NCBI GenBank assembly: GCA_030683105.1
Contig: JAUXMZ010000066.1
Coordinates: 18,904 to 82,903 of the forward strand
Direction of reading: 5' to 3'
Length of the DNA stretch: 64,000 bases
Source: Burkholderiales bacterium
GTDB lineage: Bacteria > Pseudomonadota > Gammaproteobacteria > Burkholderiales > SG8-41
The notes below the pieces were generated by a model. That model made no database searches, had not been told where the DNA came from, and was given only the letters and a program-made list of their open reading frames with translations. Below are positions 20,410 to 30,086 of the stretch, piece by piece. The position numbers and the translations under genes were made by a program. Numbering within the stretch: position 1 is the first letter of the stretch; each line of letters opens with the position of its first letter.

Positions 20410-21498
20410 ATGGCCGTTACCGAACAGCAAGTACAGGACGCGCTCAAGGCGCTGATCGATCCCAATACCAAGAAAGATTACGTTTCCACCAAGTCCGCGC
20501 GCAATATAAAAATCGACGGTGACAAGGTCGCGGTGGACATCCTTCTGGGCTACCCCGCCAAGAGCCAGCTCGAGCCGATCCGCAAGGAAATCGCCGCCAA
20601 GCTGAAAAGCATACCCGGCGTCGGCAATGTCACCGTCAATGTCTCGATGAAAATCGTCTCGCATGCGGTGCAGCGCGGCGTGAAGCTCGTTCCCGGCGTC
20701 AAGAACATCATCGCCATTGCGTCCGGCAAGGGCGGGGTGGGCAAGAGCACGACCGCCGTCAATCTGGCGCTGGCGCTGGCGGCCGAAGGCGCGAGCGTCG
20801 GTGTGCTCGATGCCGACATCTACGGCCCGTCGCAGCCGATGATGCTGGGCATGTCCGGCCGGCCGGAATCCAAAGATGGCAAGAGCCTGGAGCCGATGGA
20901 AGGCCACGGCCTGCAGGCGATGTCGATCGGTTTTCTGATCGATGTCGAAACGCCCATGGTATGGCGCGGGCCGATGGTGACCCAGGCGCTGGAACAGCTT
21001 CTGAACGAGACCAAGTGGCGCGACATCGATTATCTGGTGGTCGACCTGCCGCCGGGCACCGGCGATATCCAGCTGACGCTGGCGCAGCGCGTGCCGGTCA
21101 CCGGCGCGGTGATCGTCACCACCCCCCAGGACATCGCGCTGATCGACGCGCGCAAGGGGCTCAAGATGTTCGAGAAAGTCGGCATTCCCATCCTTGGCGT
21201 CGTCGAGAACATGAGCATCCATATCTGCTCCAAGTGCGGCCACGAAGAGCGCATTTTTGGCGAGGGCGGCGGCGAGCGCATGGGCAAGGATTACGACGTC
21301 GAGTTTCTCGGCGCGCTCCCCCTGGACATCAAAATCCGCGAACACGGCGATTCCGGCAAGCCGACGGTGGTCTCCGATCCTGACGGCCGGGTGGCGCAGA
21401 TCTACCTGGAAATCGCCCGGCGGGTGGCGGTCAAGATCGCCGAGCGGCAGCAGGACCATTCGGCGGTGTTTCCCAAGATTGTGGTCGAGAATACGTGA
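20410..21498 (+). CDS. apbC: Mrp/ApbC family iron–sulfur cluster carrier ATPase
   Basis: A 362-aa P-loop protein with an N-terminal MIP18/DUF59-like domain (about 1–85). The deviant Walker A GKGGVGKSTT (about 107) is followed by DADIYGPSQP, and the C-terminal CxxC (ICSKCG, about 273–276) bridges an Fe–S cluster in the dimer. It delivers clusters to apo-proteins. I start at the ATG preceded by AAGGAAAG rather than the longer frame. It is divergent from metG, a common betaproteobacterial arrangement. Confidence 0.94.
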   Translation: MAVTEQQVQDALKALIDPNTKKDYVSTKSARNIKIDGDKVAVDILLGYPAKSQLEPIRKEIAAKLKSIPGVGNVTVNVSMKIVSHAVQRGVKLVPGVKNIIAIASGKGGVGKSTTAVNLALALAAEGASVGVLDADIYGPSQPMMLGMSGRPESKDGKSLEPMEGHGLQAMSIGFLIDVETPMVWRGPMVTQALEQLLNETKWRDIDYLVVDLPPGTGDIQLTLAQRVPVTGAVIVTTPQDIALIDARKGLKMFEKVGIPILGVVENMSIHICSKCGHEERIFGEGGGERMGKDYDVEFLGALPLDIKIREHGDSGKPTVVSDPDGRVAQIYLEIARRVAVKIAERQQDHSAVFPKIVVENT

Positions 21499-21585
21499 GA
21501 TGTAATGAGTGAGGCGGGAGGTGTAATATTCCCGATGAACCCGGATAATCCTTCACCCCTGACTTCTTACGCCTAACGCTTTCCA

Positions 21586-22158
21586 ATGACTATAAAATCC
21601 GACCGCTGGATCCGCCGCATGGTGGAAAGCCAGCGCATGATCGAACCTTTCGAGCCCAATCAGATCAAGCAGGCCAACGGCCACAAGCTGGTCTCCTACG
21701 GTACGTCCAGCTACGGCTACGATATTCGCTGCTCCAGCGAGTTCAAGATTTTCACCAACATCAACAGCACCATCGTCGATCCCAAAGAATTCGACGAGCG
21801 CTCCTTCGTCGATTTCAAGGGCGACGTTTGCATCATCCCCCCCAATTCCTTCGCGCTGGCACGCACCGTCGAGTATTTCCGCATCCCGCGCAATGTGCTG
21901 ACGATCTGCCTGGGCAAATCGACCTACGCCCGCTGCGGTATCATCGTCAATGTCACGCCGCTGGAGCCGGAATGGGAGGGTTACGTGACGCTGGAGTTTT
22001 CCAACACCACGCCGCTGCCTGCCAAGATTTACGCCAATGAAGGCGTGGCGCAGGTCATTTTTCTCGAGGCGGCGCCGGATGACGTCTGCGAGACGTCCTA
22101 CAAGGACCGTGGCGGGAAGTACCAGGGCCAGGTCGGTGTCACGCTGCCCAAGATCTAG
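21586..22158 (+). CDS. dcd: dCTP deaminase
   Basis: A 190-aa protein of normal length (E. coli 193) that converts dCTP to dUTP, the main route to dUMP for thymidylate synthesis in Gram-negatives. The signature [20 protein letters not shown] includes the nucleotide-binding Ser/Arg residues and the catalytic Glu region, and SYGYDIRC and the C-terminal RGGKYQGQ are conserved. It feeds the same pathway as thyA further along the window. Confidence 0.95.
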   Translation: MTIKSDRWIRRMVESQRMIEPFEPNQIKQANGHKLVSYGTSSYGYDIRCSSEFKIFTNINSTIVDPKEFDERSFVDFKGDVCIIPPNSFALARTVEYFRIPRNVLTICLGKSTYARCGIIVNVTPLEPEWEGYVTLEFSNTTPLPAKIYANEGVAQVIFLEAAPDDVCETSYKDRGGKYQGQVGVTLPKI

Positions 22159-22228
22159 CCGGCCGGTGCGGTTCGCTGCCGGTCCGGCGGATAATTCAGT
22201 CCCCGCACGGAATCTATAGGAGCATGCC

Positions 22229-24478
22229 GTGAAGTTTCGATTTCCAGTCATCATTATCGACGAGGATTTTCGCTCCGAGAACGCGAGCGGGCTCGGCATC
22301 CGCGCGCTGGCCAAGGCGATAGAGGACGAGGGGCTGGAGGTCGTGGGCGTGACCAGCTACGTCGATCTGGCGAGTTTCGCCCAGCAGCAAAGCCGGGCCT
22401 CGGCCTTCATCATGTCGATCGACGACGAGCAGATCGTGGGCTCGCCCGAGGAAGCCGAGTCAACGATCAAGGAACTGCGGGCCTTCGTCAAGGAGATCCG
22501 CTTCCGCAACGGTGAAATCCCGATCTTTCTGTATGGTGAAACCGGCACCTCGCGGCATATCCCGAACGATGTGCTGCGCGAGTTGCACGGCTTCATTCAT
22601 ATGTTCGAGGACACGCCGGAGTTCGTGGCGCGTTACATCATTCGTGAGACCAAGACCTATCTGGACAGCCTGACGCCGCCGTTTTTCCGCGCGCTCACCC
22701 ATTACGCGCAGGACGGCGCCTATTCCTGGCATTGCCCCGGCCATTCGGGTGGCGTGGCTTTCCTGAAAAGCCCGGTCGGCCGGATGTTCCACCAGTTCTT
22801 TGGCGAGAACATGCTGCGCGCCGACGTCTGCAATGCGGTTGACGAACTGGGGCAGCTGCTCGACCACTCCGGTCCGGTGGGCGCCTCGGAACGCAACGCG
22901 GCGCGCATCTTCAATTGCGACCACCTGTTCTTCGTCACTAATGGCACTTCAACTTCGAACAAGATGGTGTGGCATTCAACGGTGGCGCCGGGCGACGTGG
23001 TGATAGTCGACCGCAACTGCCACGTGTCCATCCTGCACGCAATCACCATGACCGGCGCGGTGCCGGTATTCCTGATGCCAACGCGCAATCATTTCGGCAT
23101 CATCGGGCCGATCCCGCTCGAGGAATTCCGCTGGGAGAACATCGAGAAAAAAATCCAGGCCAATCCGTTCGCGCGCGATGTGAAGGCCAAGCCGCGCGTG
23201 CTGACGCTGACCCAGAGCACCTATGACGGCATCCTGTATAACGTCGATACCCTCAAGGAAATGCTGGATGGCAGGATAGACACGCTGCATTTCGACGAGG
23301 CGTGGCTGCCGCACGCGACATTTCACAAGTTCTACCAGGGCATGCATGCGGTGGGCCGCGACCGGCCGCGCTGCAAGGATACGATGGTTTTTTCCACGCA
23401 GTCCACCCACAAACTGCTGGCAGGGCTGTCGCAGGCTTCGCAGATCCTGGTGCAGGAGAGCGAAAACCGCAAGCTCAACCTGGATACGTTCAACGAAGCC
23501 TACCTGATGCACACTTCGACCAGCCCGCAGTACGCGATCATCGCCTCATGCGACGTGGCGGCGGCGATGATGGAGCCGCCGGGCGGCAAGGCGCTGGTGG
23601 AGGAGTCCATACTCGAGGCGCTCGATTTCCGGCGCGCGATGCGCAAAGTGGACGCCGAGTTCGGCAAAGACTGGTGGTTCAAGGTGTGGGGGCCGGAGCG
23701 GCTGGCGGCCGAAGGTGTGGGCAATCGCGACGACTGGATGCTGCGCGCCAACGAACGCTGGCATGGTTTCGGCAACCTTGCCCCCGGATTCAACATGCTC
23801 GATCCGATCAAGGCGACGGTGATCACCCCGGGCCTCGACGTCACCGGGAAATTCGCCAAGACCGGCATTCCGGCGGCCGTGGTCACCAAGTACCTGGCGG
23901 AGCACGGCATCATCGTCGAGAAGACCGGGCTTTATTCGTTCTTCATCATGTTCACCATCGGCATCACCAAGGGCCGCTGGAACACGATGGTGACTGAGCT
24001 GCAGCAGTTCAAGGACGATTACGACAACAATCGTCCGTTGTGGCGCGTGCTGCCTGAATTCCTTCTCAAGCATCCGCAATACGAAAAGATCGGGCTGCGC
24101 GATCTGTGCGACCAGATCCACGGCGTCTACAAGGCCAACGATGTGGCTCGGCTCACCACGGAAATGTACCTTTCGGACATGCTGCCGGCGATGCGGCCGG
24201 CGGATGCGTGGGCGCGCATGGCGCACCGCGAAATCGACCGTGTCGAGATCGACAACCTCGAAGGCCGTGTGACCTGCGTACTGCTCACGCCGTACCCGCC
24301 AGGCATCCCGTTACTGATTCCCGGCGAGCGCTTCAATGCGACCATCGTCCATTACCTGCAGTTTGCGCGCACCTTCAACCAGCAGTTTCCCGGGTTCGAA
24401 ACCGATATTCACGGCCTGGCGGTGGAGCCGGGTAACGGCAAGCTGCGCTATTTTGTCGACTGCGTGGCGCAGAGCTGA
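22229..24478 (+). CDS. arginine/lysine/ornithine decarboxylase (PLP-dependent)
   Basis: A 749-aa fold-type I decarboxylase with an N-terminal wing (response-regulator-like, about 1–130), a PLP domain (about 150–560) and a C-terminal domain. The PLP lysine is in STQSTHKLLAGLSQAS (about 396), and HFDEAWLPHATFHKFYQG precedes it. Length is close to AdiA (755) and LdcI (715). Sequence alone does not settle whether arginine, lysine or ornithine is the substrate. The ATG/GTG region has AGGAG, and the gene follows dcd by 70 nt. Confidence 0.9.
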   Translation: MKFRFPVIIIDEDFRSENASGLGIRALAKAIEDEGLEVVGVTSYVDLASFAQQQSRASAFIMSIDDEQIVGSPEEAESTIKELRAFVKEIRFRNGEIPIFLYGETGTSRHIPNDVLRELHGFIHMFEDTPEFVARYIIRETKTYLDSLTPPFFRALTHYAQDGAYSWHCPGHSGGVAFLKSPVGRMFHQFFGENMLRADVCNAVDELGQLLDHSGPVGASERNAARIFNCDHLFFVTNGTSTSNKMVWHSTVAPGDVVIVDRNCHVSILHAITMTGAVPVFLMPTRNHFGIIGPIPLEEFRWENIEKKIQANPFARDVKAKPRVLTLTQSTYDGILYNVDTLKEMLDGRIDTLHFDEAWLPHATFHKFYQGMHAVGRDRPRCKDTMVFSTQSTHKLLAGLSQASQILVQESENRKLNLDTFNEAYLMHTSTSPQYAIIASCDVAAAMMEPPGGKALVEESILEALDFRRAMRKVDAEFGKDWWFKVWGPERLAAEGVGNRDDWMLRANERWHGFGNLAPGFNMLDPIKATVITPGLDVTGKFAKTGIPAAVVTKYLAEHGIIVEKTGLYSFFIMFTIGITKGRWNTMVTELQQFKDDYDNNRPLWRVLPEFLLKHPQYEKIGLRDLCDQIHGVYKANDVARLTTEMYLSDMLPAMRPADAWARMAHREIDRVEIDNLEGRVTCVLLTPYPPGIPLLIPGERFNATIVHYLQFARTFNQQFPGFETDIHGLAVEPGNGKLRYFVDCVAQS

Positions 24479-24548
24479 GCGGATTCTAACGCCGCGCAAT
24501 CAAGTCTCCGTAATTCGTTCGTCCGTCATGCGTGGCGCATAATTTGTG

Positions 24549-25916
24549 ATGACTGAACGCGAAAACTCCGTTAGCTGGGAATATATATCGTCAATACCGG
24601 GAATCGCCTGGCCCGCAATCGCCGCGCCGGGCGCCGCCCAGCTCTTGGCGTTGCAATTTCAATTCGAGCGGTCGCAATGGCTGGGTGCCGGTCAGATCCA
24701 TGAATTGCAACTGGGTCAGCTCGGTGCGCTGGCGCGACACGCTTTTCAGACTGTGCCGTATTACCGGCAACGCTGGCAGAAACTCTACGATCCCGGGGTG
24801 CCGCTGACAGCGGAGCTGTTGGCGCAATTGCCTCTGCTCGCACGCCGTGACCTTCAGGACAACTCCTACTCACTGAAAAGCACGGCTGCCCCGACCGAGC
24901 ACGGGCCGGCGGTAGAGGGCAGAACGTCGGGCTCAACCGGCAGCCCGGTGCGCTCGCTCAAAAATGGATTGACGAGCCTGTTTTGGCGGGCATTCGCCCT
25001 GCGTGATCATCGTTGGCATGGCCGCGATCTTGGCGGCAAGCTGGCGGCCATACGCCAGGGTGCGCCGGACGCTGAAGCCGAGAGCTGGGGGCAGGTGACC
25101 AACGGTGTGCTCGCAACAGGTCGTTCCTCCACGCTGGATATCAGAGCCAGCATTGATACGCAGTTGCGCTGGCTGGCGCAGCAGCAACCCGCTTATCTCC
25201 TGAGTTATCCGTCGAATATTGCCGGGCTGGCGCGGCAGTCGCTTGCCCGCGGCATCCGGTTTCCCGGGTTGCGCGAAGTGAGGACGATAGGCGAAGTTCT
25301 GACGCCGGAGACGCGCGCGCTGTGCCGGCAGGCGTGGGACGTGCCCGTGACGGACGCGTACTCCGCCGACGAGGTCGGTTATATCGCGCTGCAATGCCCG
25401 GTGCACGAGCATTACCATGTCCAGTCCGAAGGACTGCTGGTCGAGGTCATCGATGAGCAGGGCGCAGCCTGCGCGCCCGGAGCTGTCGGCCGGGTGGTGG
25501 TCACCGCGCTGCATAACTTCGCCATGCCATTAGTGCGTTATGCCATCGGCGATTATGCGGAAGTCGGCGCGCCTTGTGCGTGCGGGAGAGGCTTGCCGGT
25601 GCTCAAGCGCATCATGGGCAGAGTGCGCAATATGCTGATACTTGCCAATGGCGAAAGTTACTGGCCGATGCTGGGCACCCAAAGCTTCCCTGAATTAGCG
25701 CCGATATTGCAGCATCAGTTCGTGCAAAAAAGTCCGGCCTGTCTTGAACTGCGCCTGGTGACGGCGCGCACTCTGTCGCCACGGGAAGAGGACAATCTGC
25801 GCAAACACATTGAGTCACGGTTGCCGGTGCCGATGCAGCTGAATTTTGTTTATTGCGGTGAAATTTCCCGCGGCAAGAGCGGGAAGTTCGAGGACTTTGT
25901 CTCGGAAATGTCGTGA
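24549..25916 (+). CDS. PaaK/CapK-like adenylate-forming enzyme, paralogue 1
   Basis: A protein of about 455 aa in the phenylacetate-CoA ligase/CapK superfamily. The ATP loop is TSGSTGSPV near residue 127, the adenine-site block is DAYSADEVGYIALQCP near 275, and the Cys-rich segment is CACGRGLPVLKRIMGRVRN. It shares long blocks with the protein at 30087–31451 (LHNFAMPLVRY, EHYHVQ, LALQFQFE/LAMQFQFE), so the two are paralogues. CapK-type members act in capsule or secondary metabolism; the substrate here is unknown. It precedes a convergent methyltransferase and the Slam/FecR genes. Confidence 0.85.
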   Translation: MTERENSVSWEYISSIPGIAWPAIAAPGAAQLLALQFQFERSQWLGAGQIHELQLGQLGALARHAFQTVPYYRQRWQKLYDPGVPLTAELLAQLPLLARRDLQDNSYSLKSTAAPTEHGPAVEGRTSGSTGSPVRSLKNGLTSLFWRAFALRDHRWHGRDLGGKLAAIRQGAPDAEAESWGQVTNGVLATGRSSTLDIRASIDTQLRWLAQQQPAYLLSYPSNIAGLARQSLARGIRFPGLREVRTIGEVLTPETRALCRQAWDVPVTDAYSADEVGYIALQCPVHEHYHVQSEGLLVEVIDEQGAACAPGAVGRVVVTALHNFAMPLVRYAIGDYAEVGAPCACGRGLPVLKRIMGRVRNMLILANGESYWPMLGTQSFPELAPILQHQFVQKSPACLELRLVTARTLSPREEDNLRKHIESRLPVPMQLNFVYCGEISRGKSGKFEDFVSEMS

Positions 25917-25958
25917 ACCGGGAAGGTCGTTCGCCGCCGGGCCGGGACTGCATGATGT

Positions 25959-26834
25959 TCAGGATATTTTGGTTGCGATGACGCACGCATGTTCAGCGTT
26001 ATTCGGAATTGCCAATCCACTGATGTTGCGGTCCGGAATATTTCCGGAGCTAACGAGCGAGAAGTCGTCGATGCGGAAGTTATTTGTCCTGAACAGGCTC
26101 ATGATGTCGTCGGCTGAAAGGGCGTAGACGTGTAGTCGCTGGATGTAGTTCTCGACCCGCCGGGCGAATTCCTGCGGTTCGGGCTGCAATCCCGCCGGTA
26201 ATTCCGCTGACTGTTGCATGACGCTTGCGCGGAATGTGGCCGCCTGGCTTTGCGAGAAACCGACTTTGTGTTGCGCGCTGGTCTCCCGGATACGATTGAC
26301 GATTAATACCGACCCCCCCGGGTTGAGGATTTGCCTCCACTTTTCGACCACCTCGATCCTGCCGTGCGGCGCGAACTGGCCCAGGAAGGAATGGCCGCAG
26401 ACCACGTCGAAAGGGATCGGGGCGCGGTAATCGAATATATTTACCCGTATGGTATTGATCTTATGCCCGACTCTGTCTGCGTACCAGTTATTGAGAAAGA
26501 GAGGCGTGTCGCAAGCGTCGAGAACGGTGATGTCGGCGTGAAGGTTGTGCGCTTTACAGGCCCAGATCACGTGGGCGAGGATAGAATAATCCGCCGCGCC
26601 GGAGATCAGTAATCGCAGGCGGTCGTATCGTTGCGACAAGGTTTCGAAGGCACCAAAGAAAAAATCAGCCTGATGTTCGGGCGTGGCGGCCAGCCCCATC
26701 AGGCGCAGATCCTGCCACAGCCCGTGGTACCAGGCGCAATCTTCGCCAGACACCGGGTCTTTCCGGCATAGGCGCGATGCAGTTAGTCGCGCAAGCGGTG
26801 CACTGAGCGTCAATGGTTCTTTAATATCGGGCAT
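25959..26834 (-). CDS. class I SAM-dependent methyltransferase
   Basis: A 291-aa protein with a Rossmann-type core. Motif I is degenerate (LLISGAADYSILAHV), followed by the acidic strand end ITVLDACDTPL, then FDVVCGHSFLGQF and the LNPGGSVLIVNRI block (post-motif III), typical of small-molecule methyltransferases. The target is unknown. It is convergent with the first CapK-like gene and divergent from the first Slam-like gene, sharing an AT-rich 266-bp intergenic region with the latter. Confidence 0.75.
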   Translation of the reverse strand: MPDIKEPLTLSAPLARLTASRLCRKDPVSGEDCAWYHGLWQDLRLMGLAATPEHQADFFFGAFETLSQRYDRLRLLISGAADYSILAHVIWACKAHNLHADITVLDACDTPLFLNNWYADRVGHKINTIRVNIFDYRAPIPFDVVCGHSFLGQFAPHGRIEVVEKWRQILNPGGSVLIVNRIRETSAQHKVGFSQSQAATFRASVMQQSAELPAGLQPEPQEFARRVENYIQRLHVYALSADDIMSLFRTNNFRIDDFSLVSSGNIPDRNISGLAIPNNAEHACVIATKIS

Positions 26835-26888
26835 GGCTCACCGGCAAAGTAAAAGGGTCGCTGCGCGCGGCTGCAGCATATCATGATT

Positions 26889-26903
26889 TAACTATTTGAT
26901 TAT
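26889..26903 (+). promoter_or_regulatory. AT-rich intergenic motif, copy b (TAACTATTTGATTAT)
   Basis: This sits in the divergent control region between the methyltransferase and the first Slam-like gene. It matches copy a at 14 of 15 positions and the minus-strand copy c at 31572–31586 at 14 of 15. Confidence 0.4.
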
Positions 26904-27100
26904 TAATAATATTATATTGTCTCACGCTGATGGTGCGGGAATGGCAACGTCAGAATCGGCACCCCTATGTTGCAGGTTTGCCTCATTGCATCCGCCACAA
27001 CGCGTCCATTTTTGACAGCGATGGAACGCAAGCATATCCTCTGAGGCTTGTAAGGTAAAAAGTAAAAATAAGAGTAAAGTAAAAGAAAAGGAAAACCGCC

Positions 27101-28432
27101 ATGCGTTCGGCTATTTGCGCTAAATCTACGCTGTTTTTCTTCCTCGTTTTCGCGTTTGTGGGCAATGCCCTGGCGGCTGATCCGGTCCTGGAAAACGCCA
27201 AGCGCTTCATGGCGCAAAAGAACCCCAAAGCGGCTTACGAACTGCTGGTGCCGCTGCAGTCTGCGCGCGCGGGCGACCCGGACTACGATTTCCTGCTGGG
27301 ACTTGCGGCGCTGGATAGCGGCAAAGCATCCGAGGCGGTGTTCGCGCTGGAGCGGGTGCTGGCGGTCAATCCCAATCACACCCAGGCACGGGCGGAGATC
27401 GCCCGGGCTTATTTTGTGCTCGGCGAGCGCCAGACGGCGAAACAGGAATTCGAATCGGTGCAGAAAATGGGCGTCCCCGCGGGGGCAGAGCCCATGATCC
27501 AGAAATTTCTCGATGCGATCGAGCAGCTCGCCGCCTCCGAACGTACCCAGGTCAGGGGCTATGTCGAGCTGACCCTGGGCCACGATACCAACGTCAACAG
27601 CGCGACCTCGGGTTCGCAAGTGGCGATTCCGGCATTTGGCGGCGCGATCTTCACGCTTGCTGATGCAGGGGTCAAGCAGGAGGACAACTTCGGTTCGGCC
27701 GGCGCCGGCATCAGCGTCAGGCATCCGCTTTCGAAAGAACTGGCGCTGTTCGGCGGTCTGAATCTCAACAAGAAGATCAACGACACCCAGGACAGGTTTG
27801 ATACGGGTTCGTGGGACGGCAACGCCGGCATTTCCCTGACCCGGCAGAAAAACGTGTTTACCGCGGCGTTCCAGGCCAATAACTTTTACGTCGACAACAG
27901 CCGTTTCCGCGACGCTTACGGCGTAACCGGGCAATGGCAGCACAATTACGACGCCCGCAACCAGGCCTCGGCCTACCTGCAGTACACCGAGTTGCACTAT
28001 CCTGGACAGGAGATACGCGACGCCCGCCGTTATGTGGGCGGGATGGCCTCCGCTCACGCCTTCGCCGCGAAAATGAGCCCCGTTGCCTATGCAGGCTTCT
28101 ATTTTGGCGAAGAGCGGGAGAATGCTGCCGGGGTCCCCTGGCTGGGCCATGAACTTTTCGGCTCGCGGCTGGGCGGGCAGGTTACGTACAACGACAAGAC
28201 GACTGTTTTTGCCAATGCCAGTATCGAAAGCCGGCGTTATGGCGGGAATGAGCCCTTCTTCCTGACCACCCGCAAAGATACCCAGTACGATCTGAGGATA
28301 GGCGTAAATTATGCGCCCGAAAAGTATTGGACGGTCACGCCGTTGGTGAGCTTCACCCATGTTGATTCCAACATCCAGATCAATACGTTCAGGCGCAATG
28401 TTTTTTCCGTAACGGTACGGCGGTCGTTCTGA
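27101..28432 (+). CDS. Slam-like TPR/outer-membrane beta-barrel protein, copy 1
   Basis: A 443-aa protein with a signal peptide (cut near NALA-ADP), an N-terminal TPR region (about 30–145; LLGLAALDSGKASEAVFALE), and a C-terminal domain of alternating amphipathic strands ending in Phe (VTVRRSF), the outer-membrane barrel signature. The strand block GHDTNVN recurs in the second copy at 31743. TPR plus DUF560-type barrel is the Slam architecture, which exports surface proteins across the outer membrane (type 11 secretion). The next gene encodes a FecR protein with a Slam-cargo-like barrel, so the pair may be transporter and substrate. RBS AAGGAAAA. Confidence 0.75.
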   Translation: MRSAICAKSTLFFFLVFAFVGNALAADPVLENAKRFMAQKNPKAAYELLVPLQSARAGDPDYDFLLGLAALDSGKASEAVFALERVLAVNPNHTQARAEIARAYFVLGERQTAKQEFESVQKMGVPAGAEPMIQKFLDAIEQLAASERTQVRGYVELTLGHDTNVNSATSGSQVAIPAFGGAIFTLADAGVKQEDNFGSAGAGISVRHPLSKELALFGGLNLNKKINDTQDRFDTGSWDGNAGISLTRQKNVFTAAFQANNFYVDNSRFRDAYGVTGQWQHNYDARNQASAYLQYTELHYPGQEIRDARRYVGGMASAHAFAAKMSPVAYAGFYFGEERENAAGVPWLGHELFGSRLGGQVTYNDKTTVFANASIESRRYGGNEPFFLTTRKDTQYDLRIGVNYAPEKYWTVTPLVSFTHVDSNIQINTFRRNVFSVTVRRSF

Positions 28433-28551
28433 TCGGAACGCGTCAAGCCGCCAGGAAAACTCGGTTATCGGTCTTCGTGACATAGTGCCTGTAACCTCTT
28501 GATGAGGGCGTGATATGAGAAGCAGTGTGAATAGATCCCGGAGGTGCGGCC

Positions 28552-30057
28552 ATGTTTCCCCAAGATGAATTCAAATTAACCCGCCAGGCGGTGTTTGCGC
28601 TGCTCGTTTCCGCGGCGTTTTCCCAGACTGCGAATGCGGCGCCTGCGGGCACGGTGGTGTTCGCGGTGGGTGATGTCAGCGCGACCGCGGCCGATGGCAA
28701 GGTGCGCCCCCTGCTGAAGGGTACTGAAATTGCCGTAGGCGACACCATCGTCACCGGCGGCAATGGGCGCGCCCAGGTCCGCTTTACCGATGGTGCATTC
28801 TCATCGTTTCAACCCGAGACCCGCTTCCGGGTCGATCAATATCAGTATGAGGGCAAGACCGACGGCAGCGAGAAAGGCTTTTTCAGCCTGCTCAAAGGCG
28901 CGCTGCGCACCGTTACCGGCGCGATCGGCCATGTCAACAAAAAGAGCTACCAGGTGGCCACGCCCACCGCGACCATAGGCATACGCGGCACCGAGTACCT
29001 GGCGCGGGAGGGCAACAGCCTGAGTGTCAGCGTCGGCGAGGGCCAGATCGAAGTGTGCAACGCCGCGGGCTGCCTGGTGGTGGCCGATGGAGAGTCGGCC
29101 TTTGTCAAAGACGCATCGACTCAGCCCACGTTCACCCAGCAAAAAACCGAGGCGCCACCCGCTCCGCCCCAGGAGGCCAAACCTGAAGAGTTCAGGGTGG
29201 CGGAAAATCGCGATGCGACCGGCGGCTTGACCCTGGCACCGACCCTGCTATCTGGGCCGGGCTACCTCGGCGCTGCGGCAGGGCAAGTTTTTTTTAGTTA
29301 CGATTGGTATTCTCCGTTTGTCGTGCATTCTGTTTTTATGCAGCCGGGCAATGCGGTCTTCGATGGCGCAGGCGTTCTCACCTCGTTCTCCGCGGATGGC
29401 GCTGAGGGTTTTGGCGGATCCGTTTCAGCCACGGCAGGCGTTATTTCAGGCGGTTTCAATGATGGGATCATAGGTTGGGGCCGCTGGGACAGTGGCACCG
29501 GGACCACGACAATACCTTACACGTGTGTTTTTGCCTGCGAAGGCTCGGGCCCGCTCAAGGATGTGCATTACGTCGTCGGCCAGCCTACGCCGGCGGCGGA
29601 CATGATGGCGCTGTATAACGCCAACATGGTTGGAACCTATTCCCTGCTCGGGTTCACTTATCCGACTGCGCTGGACGGTTACGGCAATCGCACGGTCGGT
29701 ACTCAGCCGGTGACTGGGTCCCTGACCGCTTATTTTGGATCCGGAAATCTGGGCGTGACGCTGGGTGTTCCCATAGGCGGGAACAACTTCAGCATCGATG
29801 GGTATGCTTACTTCAATCCGACAGCCGTTAGCGGCCCCAATACCGCTCATCCTGCAGCGTTCATTGGCTATGGATCGGTAAGCGGCATGTCCTACGGCTA
29901 CGCCGAAATAAGTGGCCTGTTTGCCGGTGCCAATGCATCGCGTGCCGGTCTGGTTTATCAGTTCGACACCTATTACGCAGCCAATCCGATCGGTACCGTC
30001 AGTGGCGCGGCGACATTCAAGCAAACGTCTCTCACTATGGGCTCGCCCCCTCAGTAG
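28552..30057 (+). CDS. FecR-domain protein with one C-terminal barrel-like unit (candidate Slam cargo)
   Basis: A 501-aa secreted protein with a signal peptide cut near NAA-APA and no lipobox. A FecR domain (about 33–200) follows, with PLLKGTEIAVGDTIVTG and the conserved TPTATIGIRGTE, then a Pro/Glu linker and a C-terminal domain (about 225–501) rich in beta strands. That domain carries GWGRWD, HYVVGQPT and SGLFAGANASRAGLVY; the last resembles the closing strands of TbpB-type lipoprotein barrels (GxFxGxxAxxxGG). The same unit occurs four times in the protein at 33219. Gene order places it between a Slam-like barrel and a CapK-like enzyme. RBS GGAGG. Confidence 0.78.
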   Translation: MFPQDEFKLTRQAVFALLVSAAFSQTANAAPAGTVVFAVGDVSATAADGKVRPLLKGTEIAVGDTIVTGGNGRAQVRFTDGAFSSFQPETRFRVDQYQYEGKTDGSEKGFFSLLKGALRTVTGAIGHVNKKSYQVATPTATIGIRGTEYLAREGNSLSVSVGEGQIEVCNAAGCLVVADGESAFVKDASTQPTFTQQKTEAPPAPPQEAKPEEFRVAENRDATGGLTLAPTLLSGPGYLGAAAGQVFFSYDWYSPFVVHSVFMQPGNAVFDGAGVLTSFSADGAEGFGGSVSATAGVISGGFNDGIIGWGRWDSGTGTTTIPYTCVFACEGSGPLKDVHYVVGQPTPAADMMALYNANMVGTYSLLGFTYPTALDGYGNRTVGTQPVTGSLTAYFGSGNLGVTLGVPIGGNNFSIDGYAYFNPTAVSGPNTAHPAAFIGYGSVSGMSYGYAEISGLFAGANASRAGLVYQFDTYYAANPIGTVSGAATFKQTSLTMGSPPQ

Positions 30058-30086
30058 CGCAAACTGGTTTACGGCAGGATGATGCA

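Noticed and set aside
26931..26974. Sigma-54-like elements upstream of the first Slam-like gene
   Set aside because: One candidate (26931–26946) matches poorly outside GG/GC, and the better-looking GGCAC…TTGCA (26958–26974) has GG and GC 14 bp apart instead of 12.
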